From the NCBI GenBank assembly GCA_023430975.1, contig JAEYYB010000047.1:1-21371 (forward strand): a stretch of 21,371 nucleotides of DNA, read 5' to 3'. The stretch comes from Bacillota bacterium (lineage in GTDB: Bacteria; Bacillota; Clostridia; Acetivibrionales; DSM-2933). Made by a program: the position numbers and the translations under genes. Positions 1 to 7,681 of this stretch are shown here, piece after piece. Positions within the stretch are counted from its first letter, which is position 1. Each line of letters starts with the position of its first letter. The notes under the pieces are model-generated. The model saw nothing but the letters and a program-made list of their open reading frames with translations. It searched no databases and was not told the DNA's origin.

Positions 1-892
1 AGTCACCCTTTATTTCAAGAGTGCCTGCTGTAAAATAACCTGTATCGTTATATGAGCTGTAGGTGGCAAAACTCCCACCAACCTTTACATAGTCCGCTTC
101 ATTGTTCATTCTCAGCACTGCCCAGCAGTTGCTGTTTCCGTTCTGCAGTTTATAGTCCCCTGCTACATCAAGGCTTCCACCATTTATATTTATGGTTCCG
201 CCAGTTTGTGAAACATTACCTAATACTGTCAACTTGTGACCGTTTAAATCCAAGGTACCTCCACTGATATTCAGGTTTCCATATACCTTGTCCTCTTCTA
301 ATTTAACATCGGAGTTTATATTCGTTTGAGGTAAATGTGTAGGTGTAGCCGATAAAGATTTTGTTGGGTAAGTAGCTGCTATTTCTGTTGGCGTGGTTAT
401 GGATGAAATTGTTGGTGCAATGGTAGGTACAGTTGTTGGTGTGGTTGTTGGTGTGGTTGCTGGCGTATTTGTTGGTACAGTTGTGGGTGTGTTGTTTGAT
501 ACGGCTGTTGGTGTATTATTTATATAGGTTGGTGTTGCCGCAATAGAAGGTATTGCACTGCTATAAACCACTTCATTTACAGCTTCTTTTTCCGGATTAA
601 TACTCGGAGTTATCAGTATTTGTTGAATTGCTGCACTAGCCGGAGTGCCTGATACTGAAGCCTTCACCCCGGAACTTGCGGGTAAATCGGGCTTTGGTGT
701 TTCCTGAATAGCTTTATTCGTTTCAGTTACTCCAGGAGAAATATTTGCCCATGGCTCAGGAGATGAATCTACCGAAACTTCCTTCTGATCATATGATACA
801 GCTAATGGAGTTGAATATAAATCCGATACTTGTCCAAAAACAAGAATAATAGATAGAAATAAAGCCGTAAACCTTTTAATATTTTTTCTCAT
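1..892 (-). CDS. Secreted protein with Pro/Thr linker and beta-helix-like repeats (5' part, runs off window)
   Basis: Read on the minus strand, a frame stays open from ATG at 892 to the window edge (297 codons plus one base), so only the N-terminal part is present. GGGGGAG stands 7 bases before the ATG. Residues 1 to about 28 form a signal peptide (basic start MRKNIKR, then a hydrophobic stretch). Residues from about 45 to 190 are a low-complexity linker rich in TP, TTP and TVP, as in clostridial exoenzymes. From about residue 200, short repeats of the type NLNISGGTLDLNGHKL, with SGGT and NGGS turns, suggest a right-handed beta-helix or similar solenoid. I recognise the repeat style from secreted clostridial proteins but cannot name an activity. 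It is divergent from the dockerin protein at 1508. A surface or extracellular role is inferred. Confidence 0.85.
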   Translation of the reverse strand, partial: MRKNIKRFTALFLSIILVFGQVSDLYSTPLAVSYDQKEVSVDSSPEPWANISPGVTETNKAIQETPKPDLPASSGVKASVSGTPASAAIQQILITPSINPEKEAVNEVVYSSAIPSIAATPTYINNTPTAVSNNTPTTVPTNTPATTPTTTPTTVPTIAPTISSITTPTEIAATYPTKSLSATPTHLPQTNINSDVKLEEDKVYGNLNISGGTLDLNGHKLTVLGNVSQTGGTININGGSLDVAGDYKLQNGNSNCWAVLRMNNEADYVKVGGSFATYSSYNDTGYFTAGTLEIKGD

Positions 893-1507
893 ATTATGAG
901 CTCCCCCAATTTATTTTGTATATATAAAACATTCTATATAATGATAAATAAAATAATTGAATTTATATTTACATAAGAAACAAATTCTTTAACATTAGGC
1001 ATTGAAATGAAAACTGAATGGATAAATAGATTAATAACACTTGAATATAATACAAAATAACACTAATTATACTGCAACTATACAAAAATCACTATTATCA
1101 ATATATATTCAATTCCCCTTTTCAAGCAAAATGTCATATAAACCAATATAAATAAACCAAAATTATATGTATAAACGGTATCTATTACTTATATATACCA
1201 ACTCTATTATATTATTTATTATAAGCATTTTCAAATACTAACTTGTTTAGTTTTACAGACTATTTTAATAAAATATATTTGTAGGTTCTTATGTTTATTG
1301 ATACCAATTTATTGTCATGATATAATTTTCTTATAACTATAATAGAATTCGATAATTTTTCATAGTACACATATATAAGGAAAATCGTGCAGACTTCATA
1401 ATCTATATATTTCCAGATTTCCCTTATGAATTGTGGAATAATACAAGACTAGCTAGAAAACTTAATCTGTATTCAATTACTTTATATTATATAAATGGGG
1501 GAATAAT
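893..1507. other. 615-bp AT-rich spacer between divergent secreted-protein genes
   Basis: No credible ORF lies here. It must hold the promoters of both flanking genes. On the plus strand a good -10 hexamer TATAAT lies at 1338-1343, but the nearest TTGTCA (1312-1317) is 20 bases away, too far for an ordinary sigma-A promoter, so I do not assign it firmly. Otherwise I see long A/T runs and the inverted repeat listed separately at 1375-1427. GGGGG at 1497-1501 is the ribosome binding site of the gene at 1508. Confidence 0.5.
1375..1427 (+). repeat. Inverted repeat in the probable leader of the dockerin gene
   Basis: ATAAGGAAAATC (1375-1386) and GATTTCCCTTAT (1416-1427) are complementary over 12 positions with one mismatch, separated by 29 bases. 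It lies about 80 bases upstream of the start at 1508 and downstream of TATAAT at 1338-1343. It could be a leader hairpin or a bipartite protein-binding site. No T-run follows, so it is not a terminator. Confidence 0.5.
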
Positions 1508-4500
1508 ATGATAATTGTGAGATTCAAAAAAAGTTTGGGTATTTTTTCAATACTTTGTGTTTTGATTATGAACCTCAATGTGGGCTTTGCAAGTAGTACA
1601 CAGAATAAAGCGTATTTGAAACCCATGTTGCAAAATTCATCTGAAACAGTCTCGTCTTTTTCACAAATATCGAATACACCTATTCCGACGATAATTCCAA
1701 TAATAACGCCATTACCAACTGCAGCAACATTTTCTGTTTATAATGCTATTGACCATGGAAATGATATTAATGATGCATTTAGCATTTCTGACAGCACTTC
1801 TATTTCAGGCAGTTTGAGCAAATCTGACTTGGTTGATATCTTTCGCTACGCATCACTCAGAGATGCAGATATTACTGTACAAGTTTTCCATGATAATGCT
1901 GCATTTGCATCTATTTTAGATAGTAATGGGAATAAAATTATATTTGAAAGAACCACTGGTGATATTGGTTCCACACTAAAGTTTCATGCAACAGAAGGCA
2001 ATAAATATTACATAAGGGTCGAAAGTGGTAATATAGATACCTATTTGAATTATACTATTGAAGTTATATCCTCCATTGATGATTATAGTGAAGATTTTGA
2101 AAATGCTACTGAAGTTTTTACAGGACAAACAATTGTTGGTAACATGGTTAATGCGGGAGACCAAGATTGTTTTAAATTTAGACCTGATAAAACTGGAATT
2201 TACTTTATTTACTCAAACAGTAACAATTTTATAAGCAATTTGTTTGATGAAAACGGTTTCTGGCTAGGTGATTGCAGCAAATATATATGTCTGGAAGAAA
2301 ATAAAACTTATTACTTTAGGATAAGTATAAATAATGATTATTATTATAATGTCATTTCTTTCTATCGCTTTGAAATAAATGGACCAATGGTAGATGACTA
2401 TGGAAATACATCTGAATTCTCTTTTAATATACAATTGGATATGAAAGTTTCAGGCAATTGTAACTATTATGGTGACAGAGATTTTTTCAGCTTTAAACCC
2501 TTAGCTTCTGGCACTTATTATATTAAAGACATTGTTACAGCTCAAGAAAATGGTATACCTTTACCATCTCCAATCAATTTAATAAAAATCTCTTACAAAA
2601 ATAATTATTCATATAGTGATGTGAGAATTAGTTCCGATAATAATTCTTTCGCTTATTTTTATCTATCAAAAGATATAACATATTATATTTGCGTATCTGA
2701 TGATAACTTTTATCATCGTTTATTCAATTACTCTTTTACTGTGCAAGGCCCAGCCATAGATGATATTGGGAATACAATTGAGTCTTCAAAGGGAATACAA
2801 TTGAATAAACAAATATGTGGTAATCTGAACTATATGGTTGATACAGACTATTTAGGTTTTACTCCTCCAGTTGACGGTATATATTCTATTGAAGATTTTA
2901 CTGCAACTTATAATGGCACCAATTTCAATCCACCGCTGGCATTTGTATTAACTGTTATTGATTCAAATAATAATTATGTCAAGGTAAATTACGACGAAAA
3001 TTCAAAAGCTTCTTTTACCCTTTTAAAGAACAAAGCATATTATATCTGCATATCTAACAATAACTGCACTTCATTTTTTAACTATAACTTTCCATCATTA
3101 TTTGACTACACTTTTACGGTTCATGGTCCCATAATAGATGATGTTGGAAATACAAAAGATATGGCTAAAGAAATTCAATTGGATACTCAAATTCAATATT
3201 GTGCTGATTATTATGGTGATGTTGACTTCTTTATCATCAAGCCCAAATTTTCGGGTTCTTATTATATAGAAGATTTTAAATCTGACAACAACAATATGTC
3301 AGTAAGTGATGATATTGTTATACTAGATTCAAACGGAAACAGTCAAAGTGTTTACTATCTGAATTCTAGGCACTATTTTTCTTTATGTAAGGATAAACTC
3401 TATTATATCTCAATAACAAACAATAATTCATCTCCAGCAGCATACAATTACTCCTTTTTACTAAAAGGACCACTTTTCGATGATTATGGTAATACCATGG
3501 AATCTGCAAAGGAGATACAATTGGGTGATTTTGTTAAAGGTTTTGCAGATATAAGAGATATGGACTGCTTTAGCTTTAAACCTTTAGTTTCAGATATTTA
3601 CTACATTGATAATTTTTCTGTAGACAGTATTGTTTATCACAATTACATCAAAAATCTATTAAAGGTTGTTGATTCAAATGGCGATCAGGTAAAGGTTAAT
3701 TTTGGTACTGATAATAACAGGGCTTACTTCATTTTAGAAAAAGACACTGCTTATTATTTATATATAACAAATTATTATAACGATTCAGTTTTTGATTATT
3801 CATTTACTCTTGAAAAATCCGCTAAAGATGATTTTGGAAATATTAAAGAATATGCTAGTGAAATTAGATTAAATGAAGAAGTTAAAGGCAACATCGATTA
3901 TTTTTGTGACAATGACTGCTTTAGCTTCAAACCTTCAGCTACTGGGATATATTACATTAATAACTATAATAAAACCAACCTTATCGGTCCAATGCTTTCT
4001 GAAGATTATACAAACCTTGATAGCACAGTTGAAATTATAGATTCCAAAGGAAATACTGTTGACGTTAGTTATGATGACTCCATTATTAAGAAAGATTCCG
4101 GAACAATAAGTGTGACCCATGATGGCATTATTCGCTGCATTTACTTTCCTTTAATCAAAGACAATGTGTATATTATCCGCTTGAAAAATGCAGATAACTC
4201 ATCAACATTTAACTATTCATTTATATTAAACGGAGCAATTTCTGATGATTATGCTAATAAGGCCAGCAATGCAAAAAAATTAGAGCTTGGTAAAATTATA
4301 GATGGTAAAATCGATTATCCATGCGACATAGATTCGTTCTGTTTTACTACTGGTGCAGAAGGTTATTATGATTTATCGGTTTACGGCTTATACAGTGAGG
4401 ATATGTGTCTTTATGATGAAAATGGCACTCAAATCAGTAAAAGTTCTTATGGCCTCGATAGTACAAAATCTTATTATTACCTATTATCAAATCGATCTTA

Positions 4501-5353
4501 TTATGTTGATCTTAGAAAATCATTCTATTTTGATATTACTGATTATAATATATGTGTAAGCGGCCCTTTTATTGATGAAAAACCTGATTTGATTGCAGAC
4601 CTGGGAGATAATAATGCTAAAATTAACTATGCAAGTGATATTGATGAGTTCAAGTTTATTCCAACTACCTCAGGCACATACTATTTTAAGTTAAGAGCTG
4701 AAACGAATATATCTATCGCTCTTAAAAACAAGAGTTATTCAACAATTGACAAGAATACAATATCCAGTTACCTAGACGCAAATAATACATATAAAGTGGT
4801 TGTCTCAAGTAATGGGGATTTATCTACCATAGGAGATTATATTCTCACTATAAGCAATACTCAAATTAATACCCCCAAAACATATAAAATTACAGGATAT
4901 GTAAAGCCGAATACAACAGGAAAAATTCCAAATTCACTAATGGCTGGTTTTTTAATATCGCTGAAAGGAACACATTTCTCTACCATATCTGATGAAAATG
5001 GATATTTCGAAATTTCAGATGTTCCAAAGTCTGCTTCAGGATACGATGTTGTTATAACTAAAGACTACTATCTGAAGCGGGAGATTAAAAACATTACTTT
5101 AAATGATAATGTCATGCTATCTACATCTGATACACCGATTGAATTATGGGTAGGGGATTTGGATGAGTATCAGGATGGAGTGATTAATATTTTGGATATA
5201 CTTCAAGTTGCAAAAGCATTTAACTCTATTAAAGGAGAATCAAGATATTTGGAAAATATAGATGTAAATAAAGATTTTGTTATAAATATGCTGGATGTTA
5301 TAATTGTTGCAAAACACTTTAATGCTACTTCTCAAAATTATGATTCTATTTAG
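1508..5353 (+). CDS. Dockerin-bearing secreted protein with nine PPC-like beta-sandwich repeats
   Basis: This 1281-residue exported protein starts at an ATG preceded by GGGGGAATAAT. Residues 1-28 are a signal peptide ending GFA, followed by a short Pro/Thr linker to about 70. Nine modules of roughly 105-140 residues follow, starting near 79, 191, 296, 418, 544, 658, 774, 913 and 1023. Most open with DDYGNT-like residues, contain a DxDxFxF core followed by P, SG and YYI, and end NYSFT..GP. This resembles the bacterial pre-peptidase C-terminal (PPC) fold. Residues about 1125-1210 look like a carboxypeptidase-regulatory/CNA-B-type sandwich (SDENGYFEI). Residues about 1215-1275 form a two-repeat dockerin; the second loop, DVNKDFVINMLD, fits the 12-residue calcium loop, while the first carries two extra residues. 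Dockerins attach proteins to cohesin scaffolds, so cellulosome docking is likely. No catalytic domain is visible; a binding or structural role is inferred. Confidence 0.9.
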   Translation: MIIVRFKKSLGIFSILCVLIMNLNVGFASSTQNKAYLKPMLQNSSETVSSFSQISNTPIPTIIPIITPLPTAATFSVYNAIDHGNDINDAFSISDSTSISGSLSKSDLVDIFRYASLRDADITVQVFHDNAAFASILDSNGNKIIFERTTGDIGSTLKFHATEGNKYYIRVESGNIDTYLNYTIEVISSIDDYSEDFENATEVFTGQTIVGNMVNAGDQDCFKFRPDKTGIYFIYSNSNNFISNLFDENGFWLGDCSKYICLEENKTYYFRISINNDYYYNVISFYRFEINGPMVDDYGNTSEFSFNIQLDMKVSGNCNYYGDRDFFSFKPLASGTYYIKDIVTAQENGIPLPSPINLIKISYKNNYSYSDVRISSDNNSFAYFYLSKDITYYICVSDDNFYHRLFNYSFTVQGPAIDDIGNTIESSKGIQLNKQICGNLNYMVDTDYLGFTPPVDGIYSIEDFTATYNGTNFNPPLAFVLTVIDSNNNYVKVNYDENSKASFTLLKNKAYYICISNNNCTSFFNYNFPSLFDYTFTVHGPIIDDVGNTKDMAKEIQLDTQIQYCADYYGDVDFFIIKPKFSGSYYIEDFKSDNNNMSVSDDIVILDSNGNSQSVYYLNSRHYFSLCKDKLYYISITNNNSSPAAYNYSFLLKGPLFDDYGNTMESAKEIQLGDFVKGFADIRDMDCFSFKPLVSDIYYIDNFSVDSIVYHNYIKNLLKVVDSNGDQVKVNFGTDNNRAYFILEKDTAYYLYITNYYNDSVFDYSFTLEKSAKDDFGNIKEYASEIRLNEEVKGNIDYFCDNDCFSFKPSATGIYYINNYNKTNLIGPMLSEDYTNLDSTVEIIDSKGNTVDVSYDDSIIKKDSGTISVTHDGIIRCIYFPLIKDNVYIIRLKNADNSSTFNYSFILNGAISDDYANKASNAKKLELGKIIDGKIDYPCDIDSFCFTTGAEGYYDLSVYGLYSEDMCLYDENGTQISKSSYGLDSTKSYYYLLSNRSYYVDLRKSFYFDITDYNICVSGPFIDEKPDLIADLGDNNAKINYASDIDEFKFIPTTSGTYYFKLRAETNISIALKNKSYSTIDKNTISSYLDANNTYKVVVSSNGDLSTIGDYILTISNTQINTPKTYKITGYVKPNTTGKIPNSLMAGFLISLKGTHFSTISDENGYFEISDVPKSASGYDVVITKDYYLKREIKNITLNDNVMLSTSDTPIELWVGDLDEYQDGVINILDILQVAKAFNSIKGESRYLENIDVNKDFVINMLDVIIVAKHFNATSQNYDSI

Positions 5354-5400
5354 AACTTCACTGTCTAGTGTATTTGCTATTAACATATAACATAATTTTC

Positions 5401-5431
5401 AAATGTTCACAGCGTTACGTTAACATTTTTT
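5401..5431 (+). terminator. Possible weak terminator after the dockerin gene
   Basis: AAATGTT (5401-5407) can pair with AACATTT (5422-5428), and the T-run continues to 5431. The 7-bp stem is A/T-rich and the loop is 14 bases, so this is only a modest terminator candidate, 47 bases after the stop codon. Confidence 0.35.
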
Positions 5432-5521
5432 GATTAACACTTTCTTCCTATGTCTAAAAGCTGTATAACATCTATAATTACACTTTATTAATATCTATTG
5501 ACTTAACCCTAATGAACCATC

Positions 5522-5719
5522 CTATTTTAAAATATCATCAAATAGTATTTGCATTTCTTCTGAAAGTTCTTCCTTCATACATAGCCTATGAAGTTCTGTA
5601 CCATCTTTAAAAAACTTTATAGTATATGCATCTTTTCCCTTTTTGTAGGAAGGATAGTAGAAAACAATTTGTGCAGAATGATTCTTGTAATTAACACGCT
5701 GCCCAGGTACATATTTCAT
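5522..5719 (-). CDS. Small conserved-looking protein of unknown function (65 aa)
   Basis: A 65-residue basic/acidic protein beginning MKYVPGQRVNYKNHSAQIVF. The start is well supported: AGGGGAGG lies 9 bases upstream of the ATG. The N-terminal half (GQRVNY, an Ala-Gln-Ile-Val strand, then YTIKFF) has the strand pattern of a small SH3-like barrel. The C-terminal part (EELSEEMQILFDDIL) looks like an amphipathic helix. There is no signal peptide or membrane segment, so it is probably cytoplasmic. It converges on the dockerin gene and has no obvious operon partner. I do not recognise the family; the fold suggestion is inference from pattern only. Confidence 0.65.
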   Translation of the reverse strand: MKYVPGQRVNYKNHSAQIVFYYPSYKKGKDAYTIKFFKDGTELHRLCMKEELSEEMQILFDDILK

Positions 5720-5828
5720 ATTATCAGACCTCCCCTATTGAGCCATACCAGAATATTGTCTCTATATATTTTATCCATTTTAGCTAAGTTTCTTCCTATT
5801 ATATATAATTTAAACAAACATTCCGCCG

Positions 5829-5942
5829 TTATAAACTAAAGCTATCTATTGCCTCATCCATCATGTCTTGGTTTATTCCAATATAACGTAGAGTAACACT
5901 TGGTGCCGAATGGTTAAATAGCTCTTGAAGCATGGCTTTGTG
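5829..5942 (-). pseudogene. C-terminal remnant of a tyrosine recombinase (phage integrase family)
   Basis: On the minus strand, a frame closed on both sides by TAA (5943-5945 upstream, 5829-5831 at the end) encodes about 37 residues beginning HKAMLQELFNHSAPSVT and continuing LRYIGI. This matches the end of XerC/D-like and phage tyrosine recombinases, where a histidine in the LFNHSAPS segment and the tyrosine of LRYIGI belong to the active site. Everything upstream (core-binding domain, first catalytic arginine) is missing and no start codon or ribosome binding site serves it. It is therefore the scar of an integrase gene, probably from a former mobile element. The motif match is clear; the element of origin is unknown. 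Confidence 0.8.
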
Positions 5943-5986
5943 TTACTTCCATTTCACTATGTTAACATGATCATTGAAAAATTTTA

Positions 5987-6601
5987 TTAATAAACAAAAG
6001 GAATATATCTCTTTGTTCTTTTCTTGTAGTCTCCATACTTTTCACCATGTATTGCATATAAATAATCCTCCTCACAACGTACTTGAATATCAAGAAAAAG
6101 GATAAAAACAAAATTTAAAATAAATATGGTCCATGTTGGCCAAATTAACCACACACCAATATTTAGAACGAATAATCCTAAATATGTTGGATTCCTGATA
6201 TATTTATATAAACCGGTTGTAATCAAGTCAGTTTTTACTTTTTCATCAATTCCTACCCTCCATGAACTACCCATTTTAACTTGAGCATACAAACAAAGTG
6301 ATAACCCTGTTAATCCTGTTAAAAAGCCAATTATGTCAAAAGTTGACGAGTTTATTATTTCAATTCTGCTAAACAATGTACCAACTTGGACTTGAATTGA
6401 ATGCAAAACAATAATTAATATTGCATATGCCGTTAAAATGTTCATTAATTGATTCATATATTTCTGAATACTTGATGTTGAGTCTGCCATTACTTTTGGG
6501 TCTATACCAGTATTCTTTATTTGGCTAGCCTGTTTTACTTTCCACAAACCAAAGTAAAGAAGAAATAATGTAATCACAAATATACATTCTATAATTTGCA
6601 T
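5987..6601 (-). CDS. Isoprenylcysteine carboxyl methyltransferase (ICMT/PEMT)-family membrane protein
   Basis: A 204-residue integral membrane protein. GGAGGT precedes the ATG with good spacing. Hydrophobic segments lie near residues 2-20, 52-70, 88-108 and 143-172. The C-terminal half carries the family signature: RNPTYLG at 136-142, then an acidic pair (EE, 177-178), then HGEKYGDY and RYIP at the end. In this superfamily (ICMT, phospholipid and related methyltransferases) the region binds S-adenosylmethionine and the substrate is usually lipidic or a membrane-bound cysteine. The bacterial substrate cannot be told from sequence. It is about 200 bp from the broken metal ATPase on the same strand, so it may once have been part of a metal-resistance cluster; that is inference. 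Confidence 0.85.
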   Translation of the reverse strand: MQIIECIFVITLFLLYFGLWKVKQASQIKNTGIDPKVMADSTSSIQKYMNQLMNILTAYAILIIVLHSIQVQVGTLFSRIEIINSSTFDIIGFLTGLTGLSLCLYAQVKMGSSWRVGIDEKVKTDLITTGLYKYIRNPTYLGLFVLNIGVWLIWPTWTIFILNFVFILFLDIQVRCEEDYLYAIHGEKYGDYKKRTKRYIPFVY

Positions 6602-6641
6602 AGTATACCTCCATCTAGTGTTTTTTGATCATTTATCCAGG

Positions 6642-6817
6642 TCATGATTTAATGCTTATAAGAATAATTAATAAATACTTTCTATTTACAATGAACATAA
6701 TTAACCCATATATGCCTGTAAGGAAAAGAATAAAGTCTTCTTGAGTGTTTAGTACGATTGCTTTTTGAAACCCTGTATAAATAGCTTTGCCATTTGCATA
6801 AAGGAAACCGAAATTCA
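6642..6817 (-). other. Start-less open frame between the ATPase remnant and the methyltransferase gene
   Basis: On the minus strand, a frame overlapping the ATPase-remnant stop reads NFGFLYANGKAIYTGFQKA, then a hydrophobic helix with GIYGLIMFIVNRKYLLIIL, ending at TGA 6642-6644. It has no ATG and no ribosome binding site near its beginning, though a TTG occurs. The composition (a soluble lead-in followed by a membrane helix) looks more coding-like than neighbouring spacer, so it may be the debris of a small membrane protein. I do not assign a family. Confidence 0.25.
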
Positions 6818-7128
6818 ACTTTTGAAATTCAATAATAAAGCCGAGTTTATAATAACAACATCTGAGCCAACATTATGTACTAATGCACCAATAATAGGAT
6901 TTAGAATACCTGTCATTGCAAGTAATATAGCTGCAAAGTTAAGAACCATCGAGAGTGTTAAATTTAATCTGATTTCTTCTTATACTGATCTATTGCTAAC
7001 ATCTTGTCTTCGTGTAAACATTCTGAGTGAACACTGGTAATTCCAACACTTTCAGCTATATGAGCAGCTGATTGAGGGTTATCTCCAGTTAATAATATGC
7101 TTTTCACATTTAGTATCTGATGTTCTCT
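6815..7128 (-). pseudogene. Heavy-metal P1B-type ATPase remnant with internal deletion
   Basis: Two blocks in different frames belong to one P-type ATPase. The first (7128 down to about 6970) encodes REHQILNVKSILLTGDN followed by PQSAAHIAESVGI and DKMLAIDQYKKK, the HAD-domain TGDN motif and what follows it. It ends at a TAA. The second block, after a frame change, reads RLNLTLSMVLNFAA, then GILNPIIGALVHN and INSALLLNFKS, with TGA at 6815-6817. This is the last membrane hairpin typical of metal ATPases. Missing between them are about 80 residues, including the invariant GDGxNDxP hinge. The N-terminal two thirds (metal-binding site, DKTGT phosphorylation motif) are absent too. It sits just downstream of csoR, which in many Firmicutes precedes copA-type ATPases, so it was probably the regulated copper pump. 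It cannot make a working pump. Confidence 0.85.
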
Positions 7129-7141
7129 TCATATTGCCCAC

Positions 7142-7417
7142 CTAGCCCATCCTTGAAAAATGTTCCACAGCTTTGGCAAACTCAGCAATTGTCTTATCAG
7201 CATCACCATGTTTTATACCATCTCGAACACAGTGCTGCAAATGACCTTCTAGCACCAGTTGCCCAACCTTGTGTAGTGCACTTTTTGCAGCATTGATTTG
7301 AATCAGGATATCTTCACAAGGGACATCCTTTTCTGCCATTTCCGATATAGCTCTAAGTTGACCTTCTATTTTTTTTATTCTTGATCGTATATTTGAGATA
7401 TCCATACATTGACGCAT
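7142..7417 (-). CDS. csoR: CsoR-family copper-sensing transcriptional repressor
   Basis: A 91-residue all-helical DUF156/CsoR-family protein. GGAGG lies 7 bases before the ATG. The Cu(I)-binding triad of CsoR is present with exact spacing: C34 (in VPCEDI), H59 and C63 (in GHLQHC), giving the 25- and 4-residue intervals seen in known CsoRs. Sulfur-sensing CstR relatives lack the histidine, and RcnR/FrmR relatives differ in ligand set, so copper sensing is the favoured reading. It also has the family sequences IEGQLRAI and AAKSALHKVGQ. When Cu(I) binds, such repressors release their operator. The gene has a consensus promoter and a palindromic operator of CsoR type immediately upstream, so it is probably autoregulated. 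Its natural partner ATPase directly downstream is broken. Confidence 0.9.
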   Translation of the reverse strand: MRQCMDISNIRSRIKKIEGQLRAISEMAEKDVPCEDILIQINAAKSALHKVGQLVLEGHLQHCVRDGIKHGDADKTIAEFAKAVEHFSRMG

Positions 7418-7440
7418 AATATAACCTCCACAACAACAAT

Positions 7441-7456
7441 ATACCCCTAGGGGTAT
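7441..7456 (-). promoter_or_regulatory. CsoR operator palindrome
   Basis: ATACCCCTAGGGGTAT is a perfect 16-bp palindrome lying 24 bases upstream of the csoR start. It has the G/C-tract inverted-repeat form known for CsoR operators. It begins 6 bases after the -10 hexamer and so covers the expected transcription start, where a bound repressor would block initiation. A further GGGTAT half-site (7457-7462) adjoins it. Confidence 0.85.
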
Positions 7457-7462
7457 GGGTAT

Positions 7463-7491
7463 ATTATATTGCCTGGCATATTTATTGTCAA
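7463..7491 (-). promoter_or_regulatory. Consensus sigma-A promoter of csoR
   Basis: On the minus strand TTGACA (7486-7491) and TATAAT (7463-7468) are separated by exactly 17 bases, a perfect vegetative promoter. Expected start is near 7456, inside the operator palindrome. Such a strong promoter needs a repressor to be kept off, which fits autoregulation by CsoR. Confidence 0.9.
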
Positions 7492-7563
7492 TGAGTAATT
7501 CGCTTAGTACAGCTTAGTAAAGGAAATCAATTTATGAAATTATGAAAGTCATTATCTCAGCTA

Positions 7564-7591
7564 TTTACAAATACCTGTTAATGGGTATACT
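7564..7591 (+). promoter_or_regulatory. Probable promoter of the flavocytochrome/b5 operon, with a CsoR-like dyad in its spacer
   Basis: TTTACA (7564-7569) and TATACT (7586-7591) are 16 bases apart, close to sigma-A consensus, about 90 bases before the gene at 7682. The spacer and -10 contain an imperfect dyad, ATACC (7571-7575) and GGTAT (7584-7588), with 7 of 9 positions symmetric. Its half-sites resemble those of the csoR operator, so shared metal control is possible but unproven. Confidence 0.55.
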
Positions 7592-7681
7592 ATTAAAGAA
7601 TACTAAATGAGGATAAAACAATTTAAAATATATCTATAAGTATTCTTTGTCTAACTTTTTTTGTGATATATGGAGAATTTT

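Noticed and set aside
361..540. Repetitive TP/TTP-coding stretch as a tandem DNA repeat or CRISPR
   Set aside because: It is the low-complexity Pro/Thr linker of the secreted protein on the minus strand; units are not regular.
4353..4559. 68-codon ORF inside the dockerin gene
   Set aside because: Out-of-frame shadow of the clearly coding repeat region.
6642..6817. Similarity of the hydrophobic end to the first helix of NuoK/MnhC-type subunits
   Set aside because: Based on fewer than 25 mostly hydrophobic residues, with no start codon; too weak to assign.
6765..7040. 91-codon plus-strand ORF
   Set aside because: Antisense to the recognisable P-type ATPase remnant; no ribosome site.
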